Origin: a virus | Length of the DNA stretch: 32,094 bases | Direction: 5' to 3' (one strand) | IMG/VR virus record: IMGVR_UViG_3300042881_000586 | Coordinates: 1-32,094 of that record | Notes under the pieces: model-generated | Database searches by the model: none | What the model was told of the DNA's origin: nothing | Seen by the model: the letters and a program-made list of their open reading frames with translations, nothing else | Translations under genes and position numbers: made by a program | Part shown: positions 7,600-15,398 of the stretch, piece by piece | Position numbering within the stretch: the stretch's first letter is position 1 | How the letters are laid out: the number at the start of each line of letters is the position of its first letter

Positions 7600-8805
7600 T
7601 TAGCCCCAGAGGCGGACAGCCATCTGCGGACGGATCACCGAGTAGCCATACAGCACGTCGATACGGCACGGCATACGGTCGTTGTTGATGTCGTACTGAC
7701 GAACAACGCGCATGGAGACACCGTTGTGGACCTGACGCGAAGCCATGTCAACGCCCTGCGGGAGCAGGAGGTCAGCCGTGGCAAACGCAATCGCGTCGCG
7801 GTGGTACACGAGGTTCTGCGGGTACTGGCTTGAAGCGCCACCCAAGAAAGTGACAGCAGCACCAGACTGCGGGAACGAGTTAACCGTAGCAAGCGCGTTG
7901 CCAGAGGTGTAGATCGCCGGGCTGATCTTCACAGCAGCATACGCACCGCCAGCGGCAGTCACGTCTTCCGTCACCACGAACTGCTGGAGCGAACCAGTCG
8001 ATTCGCGGGTCTGCGGGTTGACCGCAAACACGTTGGCAATCGTGAACACGTCGCCCTTCTTGATGGTCTCGGTGCCAGAGCCGGTGATCGCAATCTCCGA
8101 AGCGCCCTGCGTCGAAATCGTCGTGGTCACGGTGTGGGCGCCAGCGCGGCTACCAGTCGTGAACTGCTTGATCGACTGCGACATGGCAAGTTCGTCGTAA
8201 CCGAGGATGCCTTCGCCCATCAAGCCGCTCTTGAACTGCTTGCTGATCGTGGACACCGGGTTAAACAAGCCCTTCATGCCTTCCACGAGCGCGGCGTTAG
8301 CGGCCGGGTTCACGGTGGCGTAGCGGGGCGACATGCCAGCAGCGGCTTCGTTCAACTTCTGCTGCGCCTGCAACAGAACGAGCGAGGTGCCCGGAGTCGT
8401 GCCCGGAGTACCAACCGACTGGTAGATGTTGTTGAACGAGTTGGCAACGTCAGCGTCGATGCTGGCGGCCAACTGGCTGATACGCGGCTTCAGCACGCGC
8501 TCGGCAAAGTCGTCCAACTGCATCGTCATTTCGGCGGTCGTGAAGTTGACGCCGATGTGCTTCTGCGAAGCAACCGTCAAGGTCGTGAACTGCTCGTTGT
8601 CGTCCTGAACTTGCAGGGCGGCACCGTCGGTCACAAGAGCGCGGTCCGGCAGACGGATACGCAGCGTGGTGCCGATCTTGGCGCCTTCGACAGCGTATGA
8701 GTCGTCGTACTGGCGGTTGACGTTGCGGGTGATTACAAGGTTGTTCTCAAGAATTTCGAGAGCCTTTCTCGTAATCATATCAATTGTAAGAAGTGTATTA
8801 GCCAC
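7600..8805 (-). CDS. Major capsid protein, P22 coat (gp5)-like
   Basis: 401 residues. The start is GTG 8805 with TTGGAGAC 8 bases upstream; no in-frame ATG fits better. The N-terminus (ANTLLTIDMITRKALEILENN) is the typical P22-type coat opening: an N-terminal helix, then the HK97-fold core (TTLRIRLPDRALVTDGAALQ, HIGVNFTTAEMTMQLDDFAERVL). The end IDVLYGYSVIRPQMAVRLWG is also characteristic. Its length is close to P22 gp5 (430). The scaffold gene lies immediately upstream, as expected. Confidence 0.93.
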   Translation of the reverse strand: MANTLLTIDMITRKALEILENNLVITRNVNRQYDDSYAVEGAKIGTTLRIRLPDRALVTDGAALQVQDDNEQFTTLTVASQKHIGVNFTTAEMTMQLDDFAERVLKPRISQLAASIDADVANSFNNIYQSVGTPGTTPGTSLVLLQAQQKLNEAAAGMSPRYATVNPAANAALVEGMKGLFNPVSTISKQFKSGLMGEGILGYDELAMSQSIKQFTTGSRAGAHTVTTTISTQGASEIAITGSGTETIKKGDVFTIANVFAVNPQTRESTGSLQQFVVTEDVTAAGGAYAAVKISPAIYTSGNALATVNSFPQSGAAVTFLGGASSQYPQNLVYHRDAIAFATADLLLPQGVDMASRQVHNGVSMRVVRQYDINNDRMPCRIDVLYGYSVIRPQMAVRLWG

Positions 8806-8826
8806 GAAAGTGTCTCCAAAAAGGTG

Positions 8827-9609
8827 TTAGCGGTTACGCGCTTCCCACTGTTTAATCTGTCGCTGACGCTCGCGCTCGATCCACTCTGACGCACTCATGG
8901 CCGCAATGGACCGTGGGTCTGTCGTGTCGTAGACCGGAGCGCCAGTGCCTTTTGCCGTGACAGGCTTAATCGGCGGGGGCGCACTAGTAGTCTTCTTAAC
9001 CGGGGCGGGACTGTCGGCCATTTTGGCCTCAATCTTCCCGATTTCCTTAGCCTGAAGGAACTGCGGTAAGCGGGAAATGCGCTCGGCTTCCTTCGGATTA
9101 GACCCCAGAAAGTAGGCTATATCTGGCCCCAATTCTGACGCCTGAATCGTCTGTGCCATCACAGTTGTGATCGGCAGCGAGTTGTTGTACGCGACTTGCT
9201 CGAAGTCGTCGTACTTGTCACGCGCCGCTTCTTCACGCTCGTGATACGCCTCTAGGAGAGCCATCTGCTCCCGCTCTGCTTCGCGTCGGGCGAGGAGTTC
9301 CGTTGCTTTGCGTTCGGCCAGAGCCTCGGCATAAGCCTCGGGGTCTTCGTCTCTGCTAGGCAGTGCGGCTGGCTCAACCGGAGTCGATTGCGCCTTTAGC
9401 ACCTGCTCTCTTTCCCAACTCTTACGCGCTTTCCTTAGTCTTTTATCAATGACTTTATCCAAATCATCTTGTGTAAAGAGTTTTGGTTCAGTCTTCTCCG
9501 GCTCCGCTACCTCGGGGGTAGCATCTACGGTTTCCGGGGCTGCCGTAGCCTCGGGTTCCGACACGGCCTCTGCCGCTACAACTTCAGGGACTTGGTTTTC
9601 GTCCGACAT
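8827..9609 (-). CDS. Scaffolding protein
   Basis: 260 residues, ATG 9609 after AAGGAAG. The first 40 residues are Glu/Ala/Pro/Val rich and probably disordered; residues 45-75 (LFTQDDLDKVIDKRLRKARKSWERE) are the conserved entry helix of phage scaffold-like proteins. A long charged helical region rich in Glu, Arg and Ala follows. The C-terminus is basic (SEWIERERQRQIKQWEARNR), as in P22 gp8, where a basic helix-turn-helix binds coat. Placed directly before the coat gene. It shapes procapsids and leaves before DNA entry. Confidence 0.87.
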   Translation of the reverse strand: MSDENQVPEVVAAEAVSEPEATAAPETVDATPEVAEPEKTEPKLFTQDDLDKVIDKRLRKARKSWEREQVLKAQSTPVEPAALPSRDEDPEAYAEALAERKATELLARREAEREQMALLEAYHEREEAARDKYDDFEQVAYNNSLPITTVMAQTIQASELGPDIAYFLGSNPKEAERISRLPQFLQAKEIGKIEAKMADSPAPVKKTTSAPPPIKPVTAKGTGAPVYDTTDPRSIAAMSASEWIERERQRQIKQWEARNR

Positions 9610-9667
9610 AAACTTCCTTACGGAAACCTGATGAAACGCATCAGTACGGTAAAACTTTAACTTACTA

Positions 9668-9683
9668 GTTGCTTTCGTGCAAC
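9668..9683. repeat. Isolated GTTGC-N6-GCAAC dyad
   Basis: GTTGC, six bases, GCAAC: the same arms and spacing as the four-copy array near 23.5 kb. It sits one base beyond the stop of the second tailspike gene, ahead of the scaffold gene. A companion 6-bp dyad CTGATG-AAACG-CATCAG lies at 9628-9644. It could be a protein site or a weak RNA hairpin separating the adhesion block from the head genes. Confidence 0.6.
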
Positions 9684-9684
9684 A

Positions 9685-11232
9685 TTAAACGATGCCTACC
9701 CACGCGCCAGCACGCTTTTGATAAATGGTTGTCAAAGCGCCGCCGTCGCTGCGGAAGTAGAAGTCACCGTTGTTGCCGTTGGCGTTGTTTGGGGCGCCTT
9801 GCCCACCCAGCAAGCCAGCCTTGTCTTGGTCGGAGCCACCGCCCGTGCCGGGGTAAATGTGGCTCTTGGAAAACACCTTACCGTCAGCCTTCAAGACATA
9901 GAAATTTGGCGATGCGCGAGTGCCGCCCCAATAGAAGTTACCTGACGGGTTAATCGAGCCGATGTACGACCCGTTTTGCATGATGTTGAGGTAGCCTTCA
10001 AAGTTGTTGAAGTACCCGTTCCAGATGTCGTAATACTTGCTTGACCCCAGCGAGTTGCCAAACCGAATGTTTGACTCCGGGCTAAAGTTCAACTGCAAAT
10101 ACGCTGTATCTACAAAGTTCGTAATAGAACTGTTGACGATAGCCGTTGCCGTGCCCGGAAGCGTGGACTCCGAATCCAAGTAGGAGAACGTGCAGTTCTC
10201 AATCCAAAAGGAACCCTGCCCTGCTACAGCCGTGTCTAAATACAAGTCGGCGTGAGTAGCATTGCCAATCGTGCTGCGGCAGGATCGGAAGGCGATGTTG
10301 TTGGACGATGGGCCGGATGCGCCTTTATCCACTTTAAACACCGGAGCGCCAATCGCAATCGAGGTGTCGTAACTAGTGCAGTCCTCGACGATAGAGTTAG
10401 CGCATGAGAGCAAGTGGATACCACCGCTAGATGCGTACTCCAGCACACCCTGCTTAATAAATACGTTAAAGGCAGCGCCCGAGGCGTTGGTGCTTTCAAC
10501 CCAAATGCTCGGCTGGCCTGCGGCGCTTTGCCCGTTAGCCGTACTCCAAAAGTTAGAGATTGAAATGGAATTGATCGTAAACGCTTTGAGGTAGATAGCA
10601 GGCAGCGAGTTCGTCGGGACGTACTCGTACTCAAAGTCGTGCATCCAAATGGAGAAAATGCCATCGCTGGCACCGCCACCCATGTTTCCGTAGATAACCG
10701 ACTTGGCGGCGTTCTTCTGCACCAAGCACACGCCCGACATTTCAATTTTGGCAACGACGCCAGTATTCGACCAATTAAAAACGTGCCCGCCACCAGATGC
10801 AGACTCGATAAACAAATCGCGGAAACAAACGCCAGTGATCAAAGAAGCGCTGTTTACAAAAATGTCGCTGGTACTGCTGAACAGACGGCTACGACCAGCG
10901 TTGTATGCGCCCAATTCGGCACGCATCGGCCCCTGATAAGTAATGCCCGGAAGCATTGGAATAGCAGACGTAACCTTGTACTCGCCGGGCGGGAAATACA
11001 CGGTAGCGCCGCCAATCGACGCGGCATAGTCTTGGGCAGCAACGATGGCGGCAGTGTCATCGGCTACGCCGTCACCTACCGCACCAAAGGACTGCACCGA
11101 AACCACGTTGTTTGATCCAAATGCAGAAGCCGTTGTTTTCTTGGTTATTCCGTTCTGATCTAACGGAACCAACTCCGCACCCGTCAGCGGCGTGGTTGCA
11201 TCTGGCAACTGCGAAATTTTAATCGTGGTCAT
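9685..11232 (-). CDS. Tailspike with pectate-lyase-type beta helix (copy 2)
   Basis: 515 residues, ATG 11232 with AAGGG upstream. Residues 1-40 (TTIKISQLPDATTPLTGAEL) form the same N-terminal module seen in the adjacent tailspike and in the fibre encoded at 13102-14508. From about residue 44, VQSFGAVGDGVADDTAAIVA and ATVYFPPGEYKV are the signature opening of the pectate-lyase/right-handed beta-helix superfamily. The rest is beta-helix-like with Ser/Gly/Asn-rich turns, ending in a distinct tip (TTIYQKRAGAWVGIV). Such spikes bind and often cleave surface polysaccharide. The catalytic residues cannot be assigned by eye. Confidence 0.85.
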   Translation of the reverse strand: MTTIKISQLPDATTPLTGAELVPLDQNGITKKTTASAFGSNNVVSVQSFGAVGDGVADDTAAIVAAQDYAASIGGATVYFPPGEYKVTSAIPMLPGITYQGPMRAELGAYNAGRSRLFSSTSDIFVNSASLITGVCFRDLFIESASGGGHVFNWSNTGVVAKIEMSGVCLVQKNAAKSVIYGNMGGGASDGIFSIWMHDFEYEYVPTNSLPAIYLKAFTINSISISNFWSTANGQSAAGQPSIWVESTNASGAAFNVFIKQGVLEYASSGGIHLLSCANSIVEDCTSYDTSIAIGAPVFKVDKGASGPSSNNIAFRSCRSTIGNATHADLYLDTAVAGQGSFWIENCTFSYLDSESTLPGTATAIVNSSITNFVDTAYLQLNFSPESNIRFGNSLGSSKYYDIWNGYFNNFEGYLNIMQNGSYIGSINPSGNFYWGGTRASPNFYVLKADGKVFSKSHIYPGTGGGSDQDKAGLLGGQGAPNNANGNNGDFYFRSDGGALTTIYQKRAGAWVGIV

Positions 11233-11243
11233 TTATGTAACCC

Positions 11244-12650
11244 TTAAGCAGTGGTGCTGTCAGTAATAAGCCCCGTGCTTGCGAGCGCCGTCAGCAAAGA
11301 TGCGAGGGCTGCGTTACCGCCACGGGAGCCAGTAATCGTCTGTTTAGTCTGCGGCGAGGTGCCGTAGAAACCAATAGCCGCTGGGCCAAGGCTCAAGTTT
11401 TTGACGTTTTGACACCAAAACTGCTGTTGGCCGGTGCCGAACAAGAAGTTTACAAAGTCTTCCGGGCTACCAGCGGTTAGTGCAGCGGCAGAACCTTGAA
11501 CGAACCGTTCCGTTCCGCAAATCACATCGGCGCGAGCATTGGTTTCGTTAATGTCGCTATACGCGTTACCGACCACGTTCCAGTGGTGGTAATACGTGCT
11601 GTTATCAATCAAGTCGTAGAAGATGCAATTCTTGACGATGCTGCGTCCGGCGCCGACTACAATCGTGTCGGTTACGGAACCGGCAAAACAGTTGGAAATC
11701 TCGCTCATGGCGATAGCGCCAACCGTGATCGGGTTGAAGTTACCCGCGAGCGTGGTGTCCATTATTGACAGATGCAGACCGCCGACAGCGCCCGTTTTGA
11801 TGCCGTTGCCAAAATTGCCTTCAAACCATGCGTTCTTAATGGACGCGACGGCATAGCCGACTTCATCGTCCATCGTCACGTCGTAGTAGATACCGCCGGT
11901 GCCAGTGTCGCCCGAAGTGCCGTTAAAACTAATGTCGGTGCCGACAACATGCACGCCACCGGCTTGCTTAATGTACAAACCCCAAGTGGTGTTACCGCTG
12001 AACTGACCGCCGTAGAACGTCACTAAGTTGCTGTAGACATTATCGGCAGACTTTTCGCAGTAGTAACCGTAGAGGTTGTCTTGAAACGTGCAGTCGTACA
12101 CGTCAAACACCAAACCGCCACGGCAATACAAACCGTAGTTGCAATTTTCAATAAAGACGTTACGCAACACCCAGCGCCCATAGTTGGTCGCTCGAAGGCC
12201 GTTGACGTTACCGACGTCGTTACCGTCAATCTCAAGGTCAGAGATTTCGCTGTACGGCTCCAACATGGACGCGATGCCTGAAAAGTCCAGCACAGGCGTA
12301 GCGTCAGAGCCAAACTTGCGAAGGACGGTGGATCGCTTGCCGCTGCCCTTAATGTTGACCGTAATCGGGTTCGTCCAGTTGCGGACGATCGAGGTCACGC
12401 GGTAAGTGCCCGGCGGGAAGTACACCGTACCGCCGCCCGCGCCGTATACGTAATCAATCGCAGCCTGAATGGCAGCCGTATCGTTGGTCGTACCGTCGCC
12501 GGTTGCGCCATACGCCTTAACTGACACCATCTCGCCCAACTGGGCAATGGTTGCCTTCTTGGTTACGCCGCCATCAACGATGGGCACCACAGCGCCAACG
12601 GATACCGGATTGGTTGCAGCGGGTAACTGGGAAATCTTTATGGTGGACAT
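11244..12650 (-). CDS. Tailspike with pectate-lyase-type beta helix (copy 1)
   Basis: 468 residues, ATG 12650 with GCGGAG upstream. It starts STIKISQLPAATNPVSVGAV, like its downstream neighbour. From about residue 43, VKAYGATGDGTTNDTAAIQA and GTVYFPPGTYRVTSI mark the pectate-lyase superfamily fold. Coil repeats follow (EISDLEIDGNDVGNVNGLRA, NVFIENCNYGLYCRGGLVF, GIYYDVTMDDEVG). The 11-base gap to the next tailspike and the shared N-termini suggest two spikes that dock by the same anchor. Predicted polysaccharide depolymerase or receptor-binding protein; substrate unknown. Confidence 0.87.
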   Translation of the reverse strand: MSTIKISQLPAATNPVSVGAVVPIVDGGVTKKATIAQLGEMVSVKAYGATGDGTTNDTAAIQAAIDYVYGAGGGTVYFPPGTYRVTSIVRNWTNPITVNIKGSGKRSTVLRKFGSDATPVLDFSGIASMLEPYSEISDLEIDGNDVGNVNGLRATNYGRWVLRNVFIENCNYGLYCRGGLVFDVYDCTFQDNLYGYYCEKSADNVYSNLVTFYGGQFSGNTTWGLYIKQAGGVHVVGTDISFNGTSGDTGTGGIYYDVTMDDEVGYAVASIKNAWFEGNFGNGIKTGAVGGLHLSIMDTTLAGNFNPITVGAIAMSEISNCFAGSVTDTIVVGAGRSIVKNCIFYDLIDNSTYYHHWNVVGNAYSDINETNARADVICGTERFVQGSAAALTAGSPEDFVNFLFGTGQQQFWCQNVKNLSLGPAAIGFYGTSPQTKQTITGSRGGNAALASLLTALASTGLITDSTTA

Positions 12651-12653
12651 GTT

Positions 12654-12944
12654 TTACTCCGCCCAAGGCAGTGCAACAGGTACAGATTCGTCTTTCGGCG
12701 GCTGAACCGAAGCGGCTAATTCAGCCGCTTTTTGTTCCCACGCTTTCTTGTGCGTCAGGTTCCACACCCAGCCGAGAACGATCTCCTCGGTCAGATTAGC
12801 CAGAGGGATGAACTCGCTGCTCGGCTTTACCAGCCGCGTCGTCTCTCGCAACGGGCCGAGACTCCAATCGACAAAAGCCACGACGTTCTCGTGTCCGTGC
12901 GCTTGCGGGAGAATCCGCAGACCTTCGACCTTCCAGTTGTTCAT
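12654..12944 (-). CDS. Small phage tail-associated protein, DUF7936-like
   Basis: 96 residues from ATG 12944, which shares one base with the upstream TGA and has GAGG seven bases away; the adjacent GTG 12947 is the alternative. The order NWKVEGLRILPQAHG, VVAFVDWSLG, FIPLANLTEEIVLGWVWN, then a Lys/Ala/Glu helix, is a pattern I recognise from small tail-fibre-adjacent proteins of many phages, including cyanophages. The DUF7936 label is from memory. It immediately precedes the tailspikes and may assist fibre assembly or attachment, by inference. Confidence 0.7.
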   Translation of the reverse strand: MNNWKVEGLRILPQAHGHENVVAFVDWSLGPLRETTRLVKPSSEFIPLANLTEEIVLGWVWNLTHKKAWEQKAAELAASVQPPKDESVPVALPWAE

Positions 12945-13105
12945 CACTTGTCCTCGTCAGCAGGCAGCGGCTCGTTGCCTTCTGCAAGCCATGCTTGAAA
13001 CTCGGGGTATTGGTCATTGCAAGTCAGGCGGCACAAACCGTCGTCGTCAATACGAGCATAAATTTGTTGCTCGTTATCGCGCTTTGGCAGCATTTTGTAA
13101 ATCAT
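12944..13105 (-). CDS. Tiny phage protein (53 aa), unknown
   Basis: 53 residues from ATG 13105, overlapping the fibre stop as ATGA, with TGGAG nine bases upstream. A longer frame upstream would read through the fibre gene and is Cys-rich noise. It is charged and soluble (MIYKMLPKRDNEQQIYARID, CRLTCNDQYPEFQAWLAEGN), with two cysteines and an acidic tail. The pattern of a short beta hairpin followed by a helix and an acidic end is common in small fibre-linked proteins, but no function is recognised. Confidence 0.62.
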   Translation of the reverse strand: MIYKMLPKRDNEQQIYARIDDDGLCRLTCNDQYPEFQAWLAEGNEPLPADEDK

Positions 13106-14508
13106 AGTTCTGCACTCCATCCAAGATAAGCCGTTGAGTTTACCCCCGTTGCTTGAGTTACATTGCCAGCAACAATGCTTGACGCAACAGTAAAGTTTAC
13201 CGCGCCATAAGCCGTGGTTGTTAATACTGACGCAAACGCAGGAACGGCTGAACAAAGCACCGCCGCGCCTGCTGCTGAATAAAGTTGATAATCACCAGCA
13301 GTTCCTGATTGTTCCAAAGCAGATGGCGCAACTCGCATAGTGACAGGATATGGAATTAGCGCGCCCGCTGACGTTGTTGAATAACATTGAGCAAATCCAA
13401 ACGGATAGTTAGCGCCCGTTGATTTAAGGCGATAGTAATACCGCTGACACAGCATCAACTCCGTGCCAAACGGTCTGCGCTCGAACGGAGTGGCGACGGA
13501 GCCGGTTTCAAGTTGGACGCCGGTAACGTACCAAGTGGCGTTGAGAGTGCCGATGACGGAGACAGCGCCGGTTGGAGCAACTACGTTTGCCGAAACCCAC
13601 GCCCCCGCCGTCCCGCTGCGATCTGGGCCTGCGCCAAGACCAAAAACCACTTGAACCCCAAGGCCAGTCGTAGTCAACCAAGTTCCAGATGTATCGCCGG
13701 GAATAGTTACGGTTTTATATTCCCATGTATCAGCAACGGAAATTGAATAAGAAAACGGATATGAACGAGCACCGCCGTTATTTCGCAACGACCCACCAAA
13801 TGTACCAGTAAGGCTAGAGCGAACCCAGAAGGACAACGTAACCGGACGAGCAGATGCGGTTCCCCACATTAAGTCAGCGACATTAGTTCCTTCTACCCCC
13901 TGACTAAAATTTAGGGTTTGCGCCGCAGTTAGCGTCGCATCTGCTGTAGTGGCGGTTACTTTTACCGAATTAACAAACCCTGACCCTGTAGGCACGGACG
14001 AATCTTGTTGCGCTGAAAATGCTCCATCGCTCGTATTTGTTATTGCAAACCGATCAACAGGAAACGCTCCGCTTGTCGTCACCGCCGCCCCAGCATTGCG
14101 TTGGTCGATCCGCATATCGCCGTTGATGATGCGGTTACGGAAGAACACGCCGTTGCTGTTAAACGCAGCCGCGACCGAGCCGCCAGCAGCCACAGCCACT
14201 TCGTCAGCAGCCGGGAAGTACACGCCGGTATTGGTGTCGCCCGTGTTCGTGATCGCAGGAGCCGACGAGGTTCCGTCAGCGAACGATGCTGCACCCGATG
14301 CCGAGAGCGTCGTAAATGACGCTGCGCCGGAAGCAGATAGCGTCGTAAACGCACCCGTGTTCGGCGTAGTTGCGCCGATAGGCGGCATCGAGGCCGCAAT
14401 GTTCGTCAGCGTCAGTTTGTAGTTTGCGCCACCACGAGCAATGACATACTCGTCACCAGCCTGTGCCGGTGCGCCTGAAGGCAATGCGCTGATTTTAGTG
14501 TCGGCCAT
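13102..14508 (-). CDS. Tail fibre protein with carbohydrate-binding-like domain
   Basis: 468 residues, ATG 14508. Residues 1-40 (ADTKISALPSGAPAQAGDEY) match the anchor of the two tailspikes. A low-complexity shaft follows, with an exact 11-residue tandem repeat (FTTLSASGAAS twice, residues 54-75). From about residue 125, NRIINGDMRIDQRNAGAAV starts a domain widespread in phage fibres of aquatic bacteria. It continues with a carbohydrate-binding-module-like sandwich (SFWVRSSLTGTFGGSLRNNG) and the hallmark VTGVQLETGSVATPFERRP. The C-terminal tip is AT-richer than neighbouring genes, hinting at a swapped receptor domain. Confidence 0.85.
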   Translation of the reverse strand: MADTKISALPSGAPAQAGDEYVIARGGANYKLTLTNIAASMPPIGATTPNTGAFTTLSASGAASFTTLSASGAASFADGTSSAPAITNTGDTNTGVYFPAADEVAVAAGGSVAAAFNSNGVFFRNRIINGDMRIDQRNAGAAVTTSGAFPVDRFAITNTSDGAFSAQQDSSVPTGSGFVNSVKVTATTADATLTAAQTLNFSQGVEGTNVADLMWGTASARPVTLSFWVRSSLTGTFGGSLRNNGGARSYPFSYSISVADTWEYKTVTIPGDTSGTWLTTTGLGVQVVFGLGAGPDRSGTAGAWVSANVVAPTGAVSVIGTLNATWYVTGVQLETGSVATPFERRPFGTELMLCQRYYYRLKSTGANYPFGFAQCYSTTSAGALIPYPVTMRVAPSALEQSGTAGDYQLYSAAGAAVLCSAVPAFASVLTTTAYGAVNFTVASSIVAGNVTQATGVNSTAYLGWSAEL

Positions 14509-14509
14509 G

Positions 14510-14827
14510 TTATGCCCAACCTCTTACCGGATTACCCGGCGTTTCAAGTAAGATTTTTGCGATTTTATTAACATCAAAATCGCTCATGTTAATGACACGC
14601 ACATTAGCGTGGAAACCGTCAAGCGGTTTCATCTCCGGCACTTCGCCGTCCTCGGTTTGCAATACCTTGCCGGTCGGCTTGTAGATCGCGCCGATCACAT
14701 CCAGAGCGTACTTATGGCCGTCAGTAACCTGCCAGCCTTGGTCGCTTTCGGTCACAACGCCTGCCGCCTCTAATACGTCGTACAGGGCTGTGGCGTCGGC
14801 TGCTTTCAGGTAGTAATCAAGCGACAT
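14510..14827 (-). CDS. Small phage protein in fibre block (105 aa), unknown
   Basis: 105 residues, ATG 14827 after AAGGTG. It begins MSLDYYLKAADATALYDVLE with a helical start, then VVTESDQGWQVTDGHKYALDVIGAIYK and an ending NKIAKILLETPGNPVRGWA. Similar short proteins sit beside fibre genes in other phages; I do not know a function. The upstream HNH gene overlaps its start by 11 bases, so the HNH insertion may have altered or supplied its ribosome-site context. Confidence 0.7.
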   Translation of the reverse strand: MSLDYYLKAADATALYDVLEAAGVVTESDQGWQVTDGHKYALDVIGAIYKPTGKVLQTEDGEVPEMKPLDGFHANVRVINMSDFDVNKIAKILLETPGNPVRGWA

Positions 14828-15398
14828 GCAAATAACACCTTTTTGTTGCTGCGCGATACACTGCGCTTCTGCAAATCCCGAATTTCTCCGAAAGATTTTT
14901 TACTTTTTCACCGGATGCGTACAAATTACGCAACTCTTCTACTTGTTCATTTGCAAGTTTAGCCCTAGCAACGTGCTGCTTGCCTTCTGCTTTAATTCTT
15001 GCGCGATATGCTTTTATTGACAGCCCAATTTTATAAGCATGCTCTTGTGTTTTTGGCTTTTTCTTTAATTCAGAAAATTGACGGCCTTCTTTAAGCATGT
15101 CTTGAATATTATCTTGTTGTGTCCCAATCATTAAATGATCGGCATTGCAGCAAGATGGGTTATGGCAGGAATGCCTTACAACCATGCCGTTTTGAATTTC
15201 GCCGTAACGCAACACGTATGCAATTCTATGCGTTCTAGTTGCTTTTCCTTTTAGGCTAAAAACACCGTATCCGTCTGGGTTTTTATAACCAGACCATTCA
15301 AGGCAGCCATTCTGTTTTTCAACAAGTTGGTCTAAAAACTTTTGCACTCTGTTTTTACCAACTTCAAGAATAGCGTTTTCTTTGTTTGCAGTTTTCAT
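14817..15398 (-). CDS. HNH homing-type endonuclease with C-terminal DNA-binding region
   Basis: 193 residues, ATG 15398 overlapping the upstream fibre stop as ATGA. Residues about 31-100 hold the HNH fold: GCLEWSGYKNPDGYGVF, THRIAYVLRYGEI, then RHSCHNPSCCNADHL with the HNH/Asn pattern (H76, N80, H88) and two zinc-type cysteine pairs, followed by GTQQDNIQDM. Residues 145-190 (LANEQVEELRNLYASGEKVK, LSEKFGICRSAVYRAA) form a helix-turn-helix like that of free-standing homing enzymes. The gene is visibly AT-richer than the terminase and coat genes. A selfish mobile gene between tail genes is inferred. Confidence 0.88.
   Translation of the reverse strand: MKTANKENAILEVGKNRVQKFLDQLVEKQNGCLEWSGYKNPDGYGVFSLKGKATRTHRIAYVLRYGEIQNGMVVRHSCHNPSCCNADHLMIGTQQDNIQDMLKEGRQFSELKKKPKTQEHAYKIGLSIKAYRARIKAEGKQHVARAKLANEQVEELRNLYASGEKVKNLSEKFGICRSAVYRAATKRCYLHVA

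Noticed and set aside
8134-8700. 188-codon rightward open frame
   Set aside because: Wholly antisense to the coat gene; a shadow of its codon usage.
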